Shown here one piece after another: positions 42,601-54,119 of a stretch of 64,000 nt of DNA. Origin of the DNA: Beroe forskalii. Taxonomy: Eukaryota; Ctenophora; Nuda; Beroida; Beroidae. Position 1 is the stretch's first letter, and the number at the start of each line of letters is the position of its first letter. The DNA is taken from contig WFMF01000004.1 in the NCBI GenBank assembly GCA_011033025.1, forward strand, positions 1 to 64,000. Reading direction: 5' to 3'. A model generated the notes under the pieces. The model was not told where the DNA came from and made no database searches. It saw only the letters and a list, made by a program, of their open reading frames with translations. The position numbers were made by a program, and so were the translations under genes.

Positions 42601-45200
42601 ATTAGCCTCCATTAGCTTCCATTAGCCTCCATGGAGGCTGAGTGGAGCCTGAGTGGAGGCTAAGTGGAGGCTAATTTCAAAAATTAGCCTCCACGGAGGC
42701 TAGTGGAGGCATGAGGCTAATCTCGAAAAATAGCCTCCACTATGGAGGCTAATTAGCCTCCACCCAGCCTCCATTAGGCTCCACTAGCCTCCACTCAGCC
42801 TCCATGGAGGCTAAATTTTTGGTTTAGCCTCCACTAGCCTCCACTCAAGATTTAGCCTCCATTAGCCTCCACGGAAATTTAAAAAGTCATTTTTTGGATT
42901 CTATGGAAGCTATTTTGACAGTGCTAGTGGAGGCTATAGCCTCAAATGGAGGCTAAAATCATGAAAAACACAGATAATATGCTAGCCTCCATGTTTTTAC
43001 AAAAGAGTACATTTGTAACATAGACCAAAGTCTAGTGGCACCACTAGGCCTCCACTAGAATCCACTCAGCCTCCACTAGGCTCCACTCAGCCTCCACTAG
43101 GCTTCACTCAGCCTCCACTAGGCTCCACTCAGCCTCCGCCCTCCACTAGGCTCCTCAGCCTCCACTGAGCTCCACTCAGCCTCCATAGGCTCCATTCAGC
43201 CTCCACTAGCCTCCCACGCAGCCTCCACTCAGCCTCCATTAGTCTCCTCAGCCTCCACTGGGCTCCACTCAGCCTCCACTAGGCTCCACTAGCCTCCACT
43301 GAGGCTCCACTGGCCCCACTGGGCTGGTGGGCTAGAGTGGAGGCTGAGTGGAGGCTGAATGGAGCCTGGTGGAGGCTGAGTGGAGCCTAGTGGAGGTTGA
43401 GGTGGCCTAGTGGAGGCTGAGTGGAGGCCAGTGGAGGCTGATGGAGCTGGGAGGCTGGTGGGAGCCTGTGGATCTGGTGGAGGCTGATGGAGCCTAGTGG
43501 TGGCCAGTGGAGCCTAGTGGAGGCTGAGGAGCCTGTGGAGGCTAGTGGGGCCTGGGAGTGGAGCCTAGTGGAGCCTAGTGGAGGCTGAGTGGAGCCTAGT
43601 GGAGGCTGAGAAGAGCCTAGTGGAGGCTGGGAATGGATCCTAGTGGAGGCTAGTGGAGCCCTATTGGATCCTAGTGGAGGCTAGTGGAGGCTAGTGGTGG
43701 CCAGTGGAGCCTAGTGGAGGCTGAGTGGAGCTAGTGGGGCTAGTGGGGGACGGCGTGGAGCCTAGTGGAGGCTGAGTGGAGGCTGAGTGGAGCCTAGTGG
43801 AGGCTGAGTGGAGCCTAGTGGAGGCTGAGTGGAGCCTAGTGGAGCCTAGTGGAGGCTGAGTGGAGCCTAGTGGAGGCTGAGTGTAGGACAGTTGGAGCTG
43901 TCTGAAAGTTTGAAGCTATATTGTTTTCACATTAGTACACATAAATCACCATTTTCAGCAAGAAATTTGTGTTTTGTAGGCTTATTGATTTAGGCTCCAC
44001 TCAGCCTCCACTTAGCCTCCACTCAGCCTCCATTATCATTAGCCTCCATATGGAGGCTTTAGCCTCCACAAAAATGACTTTTTAAATTTCTGTGGAGGCT
44101 AATGGAGGCTAATTCTTGAGTGGAGGCTAGTGGAGGCTAAACCAAAAATTTAGCCTCCACTAGCCTCCACGCAGCCTCCACTCAGCCTCCATTAGCCTCC
44201 ACTCAGCCTCCACTAGGCTCCACTCAGCCTCCACTAGGCTCCACTAGCCTCCACTAGGCTCCACTAGCCTCCACTAGGCTAGTGGAGCTAAGTGGAGCCT
44301 AGTGGAGGCTGAGTGGAGCCTAGTGGAGCCTAGTGGAGGCTGAATGGAGCCTAGTGGAGGCTGAGTGGAGCCTAGTGGAGGTTGAGTGGAGCCTAGTGGA
44401 GGCTGAGTGGAGCCTAGTGGAGGCTGGAATGGAGCTAGTGGAGGCTGGTGGAGCCTGTGGATCCTAGTGGAGGCTAGTGGAGCCTAGTGGTGGCCAGTGG
44501 AGCCTAGTGGAGGCTGAGTGGAGCCTAGTGGAGGCTAGTGGGGCCTGAGTGGAGCCTAGTGGAGCCTAGTGGAGGCTGAGTGGAGCCTAGTGGAGGCTGA
44601 GAAGAGCCTAGTGGAGGCTGAATGGATCCTAGTGGAGGCTAGTGGAGCCTATTGGATCCTAGTGGAGGCTAGTGGAGGCTAGTGGTGGCCAGTGGAGCCT
44701 AGTGGAGGCTGAGTGGAGCCTAGTGGAGGCTAGTGGGGCCTAAGTGGAGCCTAGTGGAGGCTGAGTGGAGGCTAAGTGGAGCCTAGTGGAGGCTGAGTGG
44801 AGCCTAGTGGAGGCTGAGTGGAGCCTAGTGGAGCCTAGTGGAGGCTGAGTGGAGCCTAGTGGAGGCTGAGTGTAGGACAGTTGGAGCTGTCTGAAAGTTT
44901 GAAGCTATATATTGTTTTTCACATTAGTACTTTTGGTACACATAAATCACCATTTTCAGCAAAGAAATTTGTTTTGTAGGCTTATTGATTTAGGCTCACT
45001 CAGCCTCCACTTAGCCTCCACTCAGCCTCCATTAGCCTCCATTAGCCTCCATATGGAGGCTTTTTAGCCTCCACAAAAATGACTTTTTAAATTTCTGTGG
45101 AGGCTAATGGAGGCTAATTCTTGAGTGGAGGCGAGTGGAGGCTAATGGAGGCTAGTGGAGGCTAATATAGCCTCCATAGTGGAGGCTATTTTTCAAAAAT
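42600..45200. repeat. Large intronic minisatellite, AGTGGAGGCTGAGTGGAGCC units
   Basis: The array starts and ends with AGCCTCCACTAGGCTCCACT orientation and has long central blocks of the inverted unit AGTGGAGCCTAGTGGAGGCT. A higher-order unit of about 985 bp is visible: GTGTAGGACAGTTGGAGCTG followed by TCTGAAAGTTTGAAGCTATA occurs at 43880 and 44865, each followed by CATAAATCACCATTTTCAGC. It lies wholly in one intron of the coiled-coil gene. Confidence 0.9.
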
Positions 45201-45507
45201 TAGCCTCATGGACAACACCACCAGACTTTGGTGAGTAAACACTGTCGCGGAGTTTGACTTAGGTTTCACCGGTCCACTGGCCGAGTTTCTCATATCCAAA
45301 AATTAAAAAGTTTCCTCCAAAGCAGAAATTTTTGCTCATTTTGCATCCCGCTCGCAAAATTTTTACCTATTTCATGGCGCAGTGGCGGAAGTAGCTTGGA
45401 TGGTTGCTGATTGCAAATTTTGGGACAGCTTATGAAGTTATGGTGGACACTCAGCTATGCGAGTATAAATTCCTTCTGCCAGGACTAATGCGGTAATCCT
45501 TTTTCAG

Positions 45508-45590
45508 GCATTCGAGACAGTGCCTCTCACCAAGCATGAGACTGTTATGAAAGAACTGGCTTCGGTCATGTCCAGAGAAGAGTGTCACAG
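45508..45590 (+). CDS. Coiled-coil protein gene, exon 4 of those seen
   Basis: Follows CCTTTTTCAG and ends CACAG before GTTAGC. It reads AFETVPLTKHETVMKELASV then MSREECH, leaving two bases of an arginine codon that the exon at 48661 completes. Phase fits both neighbours, which strongly supports a single gene. Confidence 0.75.
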
Positions 45591-45929
45591 GTTAGCAGGT
45601 CCATTACGAGCAAATCAACGAAATGTAACGCGTTGTCGTGGGGGTTGACACCCTTGATATAACTATATAAGCCCAAATTTATATAAGCACAAATCAATAT
45701 TTGGTGCTAAAACTGACACTGAATATTTATTTATTATGAATTGACATTGTTATGTTCCTGTCCAGACAGGGGTTTAGTGCTCTTGTGGACTATTCATGTT
45801 TAATCCTGTTAACGGCACTTTTGTAGGTAGTATGTAGATGCAAATACCAACATACCAAAGTGACACACACTTTGCACTGTCTAAATATCATTATTTTTCG
45901 CTCCGTTGGCCGTGCCTGTCATGTGGTAG

Positions 45930-46016
45930 CCACCTAGTGGTCACGTGGTGACCACGTGACGAACCTTCTGATAGGCTGCTACCACGTGACAGGGTCACGT
46001 GACCCTGTCACGTGAC
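45930..46016. promoter_or_regulatory. Cluster of CACGTG palindromes
   Basis: A perfect 32-bp palindrome at 45983-46014 contains three CACGTG hexamers (centre AGGGTCACGTGACCCT). Just upstream (45937-45958), GTCACGTGGTGACCACGTGA is a near-perfect palindrome with two more. CACGTG is the canonical E-box bound by bHLH-ZIP factors; regulatory use in this intron is only inferred. Confidence 0.5.
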
Positions 46017-46499
46017 TATGACTTGACCTGCCCCTGCAGTTTAATCTGATTCCCAACTTACTATAGCAAAGTTGCAAATATCCACGCACGAAAAATAGGC
46101 GGTCGTATGTTATTAGCTTGCTACTTTGATACCTGATAATGAGCTCATTTCAAAGAAGTTGCTGCACCCATGTACGTGAATCATGATGATATCTATTACC
46201 TATGGAGTGAAATAACTTGGATAAGGGCCAATATGAATATTCTGGATGCCAAACGAGTGGGAAAGCATAGTTGCTTCATAGGAGAATCCCGAAACAAAAT
46301 ACTTAAAATTTTTCGTCGGCGGGTTATGAAAACGTATCGAAATTAAGACTTAATGAACACGTAGTGATTGCTTTTTAAAAACACCCCAATTCCTAATCCT
46401 ATGTCGTCATAATTGGAACTTCATTCATTCATGGATACGATCATAGGCGTTGCGAATGGTGTAGATTACAGTAATGCTACAATAGACATTAGGCAAATA

Positions 46500-48032
46500 C
46501 CTTAGTACACTTAAGAACGGCGTCACTTAATTAGTGCGGTTTGGAAAAAACCGCACTAATTAAGTGTACAGTAATTAAGTGCGCATAAAATTAAGTGTAT
46601 GCTAATTAAGTGAACAATTTTATGAATTTTGCGTTTTTTCCGATTTTGGTTTTTTCGGGCATGAATTAATGAATCATGACCGTCAGCTAAAACTTCAATA
46701 GTTTAAAGAATGAAATTATTATGCTGCCTTTCTGAGATATGCACGGTCCAAACTGCAGCACTTCTGTACTGTAGTTTGTAGATTAAAATAATGGATACTA
46801 TAGAACTATTAACCGAAGTAGAGATTAGTAACATGATATATGTTGCGAGCGCAGCGAGCAACATATATATGCATTATTGTACGAGGCGAAGCCGAGTTCA
46901 ATAATGATGTGTTTTGTACGAGGCGAAGCCGAGTTCAAAACTAGATGTTACTTATCTTTACTGAGGTTAATAGTGATATTATATGGCGAAACCACTCATT
47001 AAACGTAGTTAAAACATGGATAATAATGGTCTTTCGATGGGAGCTGCAGACTTCCGGAAGCAAGACCCATTGGTAATCTTATTCACAGGGCTAATTACAT
47101 TTAGTTTTTAAAGTATTGAAAACTCAAATATGCAGTACAGAATTACGTAGTTACGCAGTTACAGGCCGAATCAAAATGAATTACCACGGATTATAGTTAG
47201 ATAATTCGTTCATCTTCATGTGTTGAACCGGTAACTTAATGAAGCGATACACGTTTTCCCCTTCACCTGAACATCATAGTAATTCTTGAAATTCCATAAG
47301 AATTAGAGTTGGATATCACATATAAGGCAGCTTGGTCGGTACTTTTAATTCGCTACTTCTACGCATGATAATGACGCTATAAGAGTCTACCGCTAATTTG
47401 TTTGGCAGAAAGTTTTAACATTTCTAATTGTGGTTCATGATTCATCTCGATTCTCGAGTACAGAGTCATGTCAAACCGTGATACCGGAAATAAATTGTAA
47501 ACCCGGATGAACAGTATGTGTTTCAATCGCCGTTTGCTTTCATGGATTTCGTTAAGACTGATTCAGAGCAGCTAATTTTTGACTCCTCTGACTTTGAGAA
47601 GCTCTAATTGCTGTTGCGACGAATGTGATTCTGCAGCCAAGATTAAGATTGTTTAATTGAAAAATTACTCTTAATGTCGTTGGGGTTATTCGGTCGATCT
47701 GGACTAATAACCCGTCTCAGGGACTCAATATAACGGGTTATTAACCTGGTTCAGGTTAGTAACCCTTCAATACTACTATGTACATGATAGCAAATAAGGG
47801 CTTGGGAGCCATATAATACAACATATTACTGTTGAAAATTTGTTTCTTGTCATAATTGCAAAATTGTATATTGCTGGTCCTATGAATATGATGTCTCGAT
47901 ATCAAGAGGAAAATTTCAAATTTTATTCATATTTACACATCGTTTTCGATCTCATGAAAAACCGCACTAATAAAGTGCTCCGATCTTAAAGTGCGCGCAA
48001 ATTACGTGATGCCGTTCTTAAGTGTACTAAGG
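46500..48032. mobile_element. TA-flanked DNA element, 1.53 kb, in intron
   Basis: Termini CCTTAGTACACTTAAGAACG are inverted exactly at the right end (CGTTCTTAAGTGTACTAAGG), with TA directly outside on each side (46498-46499, 48033-48034). Near both ends the words ACTTAATTAGTGC, CCGCACTAATTAAGTG and TTAAGTGCGC recur, like subterminal repeats. Two hairpin-forming words (GTTGCGAGCGCAGCGAGCAA and a doubled GTACGAGGCGAAGCCGAGTT) lie at 46845-46945. No transposase frame was found, so it is non-autonomous; TA duplication suggests a Tc1/mariner-type helper. Confidence 0.8.
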
Positions 48033-48660
48033 TAGATTGTGCCGTGACCTGGGTACCACCTTTTTAGTAATTAGCATGTTTATCTTCCATCATACGGTTT
48101 ATGTAGTTGAGCGCACATGATGGATACTATCTGTGAACTCCGGAGCAGAAACTTATTAGTCAACAGCAAATGAGAAGAGCAAGCGCACAATCCGTAAAAA
48201 TTTCGAAGTGACTGCATTTACTTCCTATCAATTACAAATACCGCGGCTGATCCTCCTGAGATTGCCGTTCCATAATTCTCGTATTTTCTCCTCCGTTTCT
48301 TCGCCGTTCCCATATTTTTCCTCCATTCAACCTGACCGGGTCACGTGTTCTAGAGTGAATTATGCGTAGCACGTGGCACTGACGTGGCAGACATATCAGC
48401 CAGTAATGTAGCAGCATTGAAGTCACTAGTAGAAGCTATAATGCCGCGAGGCAGGGTCAGGGGAGGCCCGTAGCGGGCTGCTATTGGTGCACAAAGTCAC
48501 GTGAATGAAAATGCATGAATGCATGCATTTAGGTCAACTTTTTTGACGGCAATCGATCCCTCTTATCTCCATAGCGAAAAATAAGAGCGTTATTGGTCGT
48601 GTAACATCGTGTCGTGCCTTTGGCACTCCACTCTGCTACACGACCAATAACTACTCTTAG

Positions 48661-48787
48661 GGAAGAAGCCATGAACCTCCGGCATCGACTCAAGGATTTG
48701 GAAAGGAGCTACGAGAACACTGCAACTTTGCTCAAAGAAAGGTCAGAGACACTGGAGGAAGCCGTGAAGGATCTCTCTGATCTCAAG
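48661..48787 (+). CDS. Coiled-coil protein gene, exon 5 of those seen
   Basis: Follows CTACTCTTAG and ends at a GTTAGA donor in phase 0. After the base completing an arginine codon it reads EEAMNLRHRLKDLERSYENT then ATLLKERSETLEEAVKDLSD and LK. The heptad pattern and high Glu/Lys/Leu content are those of a long coiled coil, continuing that of exon 3. Confidence 0.8.
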
Positions 48788-48897
48788 GTTAGAGTTAGGT
48801 GTGGTTTGATGATCATTCCATTATGCTCTAACCCATGGAAGCTTGAGTACATGGAAGCTTGAGTAGTCGTATATCCCCCGCAATTCACTGCTTTCAG

Positions 48898-49260
48898 TTA
48901 GTAGAGAGGCAGCAGACAGTGGAGTCCCGGGCAGTGGCCCGGCAAGTAGCCACCTTGCAGAGCGAGAAGGAGAGTCTGGCGGGACAGGTGGTGGCGCTGC
49001 AGGGGACCTCCTCCTCCCTGTCCAGAGACAGAGACACTCTGCTGGACTTCCTCTCCAGAGTGGAGGTGGCGCTGCAGCAGCGCAAGATAGCCCTCACCTC
49101 CGGAAACCTGGCCGCCTGCACCGGACACCTCTCCTCCCAGCACAAGGTACACGTGGTGCAGGAGGTCCAGAAGATATGTGCTCTCTACGAGGACCTACTC
49201 AGACTCTCTCACCGCACCCTCAAGGCAGGGACCCCAGACATCCCAGCTGGGAGACCCTTA
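48898..49260 (+). CDS. Coiled-coil protein gene, exon 6 of those seen
   Basis: Starts after TGCTTTCAG and ends before GTAAGC; 121 codons, phase 0 at both ends, in phase with exon 5. It reads LVERQQTVESRAVARQVATL, SEKESLAGQVVALQGTSSSL, later LLDFLSRVEVALQQRKIAL and VHVVQEVQKICALYEDLLRL. The first two thirds are coiled coil; the last third is a less regular helical region ending KAGTPDIPAGRPL. The exon is markedly more GC-rich than its surroundings. The protein is probably structural or cytoskeletal, but the family was not identified. Confidence 0.85.
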
Positions 49261-49510
49261 GTAAGCACAGAACAGGGAGGCGGGGAAGTGATGGTGCCTT
49301 TGCTGTGCAGACCCCTTGCCACCCCCTCCCAGGCTGTTGCTATGCCTTAGACTATGGGTAATTGAACTGTGGCTCATTAGACTATGATTTATTGTTCGGG
49401 GTGTTTCCAATGCTGAGCCAATCAGCCATGTTTTTGCGTTTATAATATTATTCTCAGGTCAATGTTATCTGCAACTTTATATGATTCAATTTCAAGGAAT
49501 TGTATATAAC

Positions 49511-50095
49511 ACCACCAAAACCGTCGGACGGTTGGTCTAGTAACCCCCGCTGGTTTGGATGTGATCAGCCCATTTTGTCTCTTTTCAGGTTCCGCTGTCA
49601 CATCCAAACCCGCGGGGGGTTACTATACCAACCGTCCAACAGTTTTGGTGGTGATATCTTGGCATATGTATGTAGTTTGAACCCATGTTACTTGCCAAAA
49701 GGCAGTTTGGACCCACGTAACTTGCCCTAACGTAGTCCGAACCCACGTTACTAGCCCACACGCAAGTCTAACCCACGTAACTCACCCTGACGAAGTCCAA
49801 AACTACGTTATTCTAACTTGGAATTACTAGAATTGATATATTTCTTAATTTCTACAAATCGTCCACGTGAACTCACGTGCTGAAACATAGCAACCAGATC
49901 TAATTTCACGTGCTTTAGTCGTATTTGAACTCATTTCAACGTAACCAAGTCGAAAATCCCGTGTAAATAGCAATTTCTTCAAATGCCCTAATTGCTACAA
50001 AACGTCCGCGTGTTCTCACGTGCTGAAATATAGCAACCAGATCTAATTTCACGTGCATTAGTCGTATTTGAACTCATTTCAACGTATTGTTGCGT
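49511..50095. repeat. Third copy of the hairpin repeat
   Basis: The hairpin (49511-49652) and the following blocks (TTTGAACCCATGTTACTTGC, TTCTAACTTGGAATTACTAG, TTTCTACAAATCGTCCACGT and two sub-repeat units) match the 1.55-kb unit at 19996-23060 in the same sense, but only its first third is present. Confidence 0.85.
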
Positions 50096-50139
50096 ATATG
50101 GCAGGGTAATTATACAGTAAATGCACACTTGGGTGTTAG

Positions 50140-50300
50140 AATTACCATCATAATTGCACTCGCAAGCTCGTGCAATTACTCTAATAGTTGCACTCGCAAG
50201 CTCGTGCAATTACTCTAATAGTTGCACTCGCAAGCTCGTGCAATTACTCTAATTAATGCACTCGCAAGCTCGTGCAATTACTCTAATTAATGCACTCGCA
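50140..50300. repeat. 34-bp tandem repeat
   Basis: Between four and five copies of TTGCACTCGCAAGCTCGTGC followed by AATTACTCTAATAG. Each unit is partly self-complementary (TTGCAC...GTGCAA). Confidence 0.85.
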
Positions 50301-50684
50301 ACGGTTGCCCTAACCAGGGCCCTGGTTACGCGCACGGAGTGCGCGGCGCGGCAAGCGCTAGGGGAAAGATAACGGAGAAGGGAAATTAAGCGCCTGCATA
50401 CGGGACCAACGGATAACAAGAATTGTGCCGGCAGGCGCAATTCTTGTTTGATATGAATCATATTATGATTGGGATCCATATCAAGATATATTTTGTCAAG
50501 TCGATATGTTATTGCTGTATTTTTGGGCAAAATAAAACAAGATTAAGTTGAAGAATTCACTTCAAACTCTAGTTGTTAGACCTCTTGTCTTGTGACTTGT
50601 CAGAAATCACATAATAAGTTACTTTTTGTTCCCTTGTTTGACATTGGGTCTCGCTCTGCTCATTGAAAGAAATGCACGCGCAGG

Positions 50685-50885
50685 ATATTGACGTGACGCG
50701 TCACATCACAATTAGTTAGATTTTCTTCCAAACAGGGGACGCGTCCCCTGTTCTAACTAATCGTGACGTGATGCATCATGTCACAATTTGTAAGAAAAAG
50801 GGACGCATGACGTGACGCGTCATGTCACAATTAGTAAGAAAAAGGGACGCATGACGTGACGCGTCATGTGAAAATTAGCTGGAGT
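50685..50885. repeat. Tandem repeat with GACGTGACGCGTCATGTCAC
   Basis: Three or more units of about 45 bp with GACGCGTC palindromes, spaced by ACAATTAGTAAGAAAAAGGG; the first unit is inverted in part. Confidence 0.7.
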
Positions 50886-51004
50886 CTTACAAAAAGTACC
50901 TATATGGCACTGCAGTAAATTAATAGATTGAAACTTTTATTTTAAACCGAAAAGATATCTATGTCACTTAAAATAATGAAAAGTTCCCCACCATCAGTCC
51001 CCCA

Positions 51005-51490
51005 CCCTCAGTCCCAATTGATCTCAATCCCCTGCCCTTAAGGGGAGGGGAGGGGGTTTCAAGCCAAATTTTTCTACTGATCTCAATCCCCTGCCCTTAT
51101 TCCACTGATCTCAATCCCCTGCCCTTATTCCACTGATCTCAATCCCCTGCCCTTATTCCACTGATCTCAATCCCCTGCCCTTATTCCATTGATCTCAATC
51201 CCCTGCCTTTATTCCACTGATCTCAATACCCTGCCCTTATTCCACTGATCAATCCCTGCCCTTATTCCACTGATCTCAATCCCTGCCCTTATTCCACTGA
51301 TATCAATCCCCTGCCCTTATTCCATGATCTCAATCCCCTGCCCTTATTCCACTGATCTCAATCCCTGCCCTTATTCCACGCACTAGTCTCAATCCCCTGC
51401 CCTTATTCCTGATCTCAATCCCTGCTTTATACTACTGATCTCAGTCCCCGCCTTTATTCCCCAGTCTCAATCCCTGCCCTTATTCCACTA
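51005..51490. repeat. 27-bp minisatellite
   Basis: About 17 copies of TGATCTCAATCCCCTGCCCT followed by TATTCCAC, head to tail, becoming degenerate at the right end. Confidence 0.9.
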
Positions 51491-51929
51491 AAGCATTGAA
51501 ATGGGACAGAACTGCAACAACACCTTTTTACTAGCAAATTTGGGACAAAAAAGTAATAGAGAGTATTTAATTTCAGCATTTAGCAAAGCAGCGCATGTGT
51601 AGCTTTAAATGTGTAAGAGTGTATTACAGTGTATACTATGCTTTATGTATACTATTTGTTTTGTGTATACTGTGAGAACTGCATGAGAGCATGAGACGAC
51701 GCTGGTGAAATAGCTAATTAGGGTGTACAGTACTAATCTTCAGCTACTCAAATTGCTGATAAACTGTTTGATCGGAGGTGTGTTAACTAAAAAATGTTGA
51801 TGCATTTGCCGTGTAGCCGTGTGTGTTTATGTGTACAAAATAATAATATACACTCTCTGCAGGTACATATATACACCTCTTGAGCTCTTCATGTATAATA
51901 TATGTTTCTAATTATATCTTATTCCTCAG

Positions 51930-52041
51930 GCACGTCCAAGTTTGTGACAGTGACACAAATGCTGCGTTTCTTGGGGAAGTTTGTTATGATGAGCTGGAGC
52001 TGATTCAGATTGATATCCGACAGACAATCCTAGACTGCTAG
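51930..52041 (+). CDS. Candidate terminal exon
   Basis: After TTATTCCTCAG, one base completes a codon and the frame reads HVQVCDSDTNAAFLGEVCYD then ELELIQIDIRQTILDC and TAG. It is on the same strand as the coiled-coil gene and could be its last exon, but it needs a carried phase that the exon ending at 49260 (phase 0) does not supply, so another exon would lie between. It may instead belong to a separate gene. Confidence 0.4.
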
Positions 52042-52780
52042 TGCTGGGACGGGGAAGGCCAGTCTCTATAACGCTGCTCAAGGGATATGCAGTAACCTTA
52101 CCCGAAGACGCTGACTGTTGTTAAGTTGCAAAAATCTCCTAATCCTCTAATCTGCTAATCTGAACTTCTTACTTATTCCTAATGCTCTAATTGCTGACTC
52201 ATAAAAGGACCGTGGCATCGATCAGAACAACACCGATATTCTAACTTCTGGAAATTAAGTGCTGCAGGTGCAGTTAATGGAATTGGATAATTCCGGGACA
52301 AATTTCGGCTCAATCCAAAAATTCCAATTTCTGTATTTCTGAGATTTAGTTCATCTCCTTCCAGACTTCCAGATGGCATGGCATTTTTCAGCTTAATTTT
52401 AGTTATATCCTTTGGAGTTTGAATAATCTCAACGGTTTGTTTAGATTAATTTATCTGAAAGGTACATTAATTTCGGTACTTTCGATTGGAATTACGGATC
52501 TTTTCAATTTCCTGTTCATGTTGCACTTACAGTTACCTTATTGGCCCTTATTTAACAACTTAACAATAACAGGCTGGTACGTTTTGGTTAAAAAAAGCCG
52601 GTGGAATTGGGGCCGATTAAATTAAATAATTAAAGGCCAGTTGATTTAGGTCAGAAGAAACTTTTATAACTTGGCTTCTGTACCTCTATAATTCATTTGA
52701 CCGTCATTATTTAACACAGATAATGGCCTAAATCATGATGTTAGACCAGGATTTGGGTTTTTGATGCAATTTACTTAGTA

Positions 52781-53364
52781 CCGGGTGGCCCAAAAAACAT
52801 GTAACATTTTCAAAACTTAATAACTTTTTCTGTGATTGGAGTTTCGTACTGAAATTCTGGGATGTCCAAGAAATGGGTTGTAACTTTTTGCACAAAAAAT
52901 TTGAAATTTCTATCTCAAAAAATGTCCGAGTTATCAACGAAAAACTGGGTTTTCCGATTTTTGAGACACAAAAACTCTGGTTTTTTCGACTTTTAAAGCT
53001 CCAAAATTCACTAAAATTTAGAGGAATGTTGTTCGACATTAGCCTGAAATATTCTGAAAATTTCATTCAGTTTGCTCAAAAGTGTATTCTAATGAAAATT
53101 TCGCTTATTCAGGCATTTTCAGAGCATCATGGAACTGGAGATGAAATCCATTTTTATCCCGAGTCTATGCAGAAATATGGCCGAAAAACCGGTTTTGGCG
53201 GTCTTTCTTTCATAACTCGGGCATTTTTGGAGCTAGACACTTCAAATTTTTGGTGCGAAAACTTACAACCCATTTCTATGAGATCCCAGAATTTCATTAA
53301 GAAACTTCAAACACAGAAAAAGTTATCAAACTTAAAAATGTTACATGTTTTTTGGGCCACCCGG
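52781..53364. mobile_element. TA-flanked MITE, 584 bp, long inverted ends
   Basis: Ends CCGGGTGGCCCAAAAAACAT and its reverse complement, with TA outside both (52779-52780, 53365-53366). The inverted similarity extends inward more than 150 bp with mismatches, so most of the element can fold on itself. Frames of 112 and 190 codons here are both strands of this repeat and show no transposase motif. Confidence 0.8.
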
Positions 53365-53711
53365 TATAAGTTGGTTTTTTGGCTATTTTTGAGCAAAAAT
53401 TTCTTTGTCAACTGCTTGATGAATTTTTGTCCGGAGGCCGGTTAAAATGGTTAAAAATGATCCGATTTTTATCGATAGGGCCGGTTAAAAAAGGCTGGCT
53501 AAATAAAGGCCAATAAGGTAACTTGTAATTTTGTATTTATCACTTTAACAAGTTCGTTTTTAGAAGCATTTAAAGTTCGTGCCGACGGTACAGTTGATTG
53601 ATTGTTACCCGTTCTGAGCTATGTGAATTGATTATTTCATTTTTAGTTTTTTGCTCTGTTTGAAAAGGTCGTATATTTAATTTTAATCTCTCGCTCAAAT
53701 TGTCTAGTATA

Positions 53712-53778
53712 GCGCGGCTCGCGCTATACTAACAGGAAAGGTAAAGTACACACGCTGTTAGTATAGCGCGAGCCGCGC
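53712..53778. repeat. Inverted repeat around GCGCGGCTCGCGCTATACTA
   Basis: A 22-base word at 53712-53733 is repeated in exact reverse complement at 53757-53778 with a 23-base gap; the left copy is itself close to palindromic (AGTATAGCGCGG..). Confidence 0.75.
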
Positions 53779-53802
53779 CGTCGCGAGCAGCATCGTGTCG
53801 AG

Positions 53803-53880
53803 TTTTGCCCATCCCTAGTATGCAACACGACCCTCCAAACCTTCGAGTGTTGCGCGCAGGGATGGGAGAAATCCATCAAA
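53803..53880. repeat. Dispersed foldback repeat
   Basis: CCCATCCCTAGTATGCAACAC and GTGTTGCGCGCAGGGATGGG are inverted to each other around a short gap. The right half matches, inverted, the repeat at 2018-2050. Confidence 0.6.
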
Positions 53881-54119
53881 AAAGTCACATGAAATTATTA
53901 CGTTCTATAGTCCAGGGCCTATGGCCGGACTCGCACCCAAGCTCTATATCACTTGCAAATTATGGTCTTGGGGGTTGGTTACAAGGAGCCCTAAAGTGGC
54001 CCTATCTTAGTTCTTGCTGGTTAGGGGAAGATCTCACTTTGAAATAAATAACAGTAGCCAAGTTCATGATTAGGCCTAAATAAGTAAGCTAAATATTAAC
54101 CCTTGAAAGTATCCTCTGG

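Noticed and set aside
52728..53445. Frames of 112 and 190 codons as genes
   Set aside because: They are the two strands of one TA-flanked inverted-repeat element and show no conserved motif.
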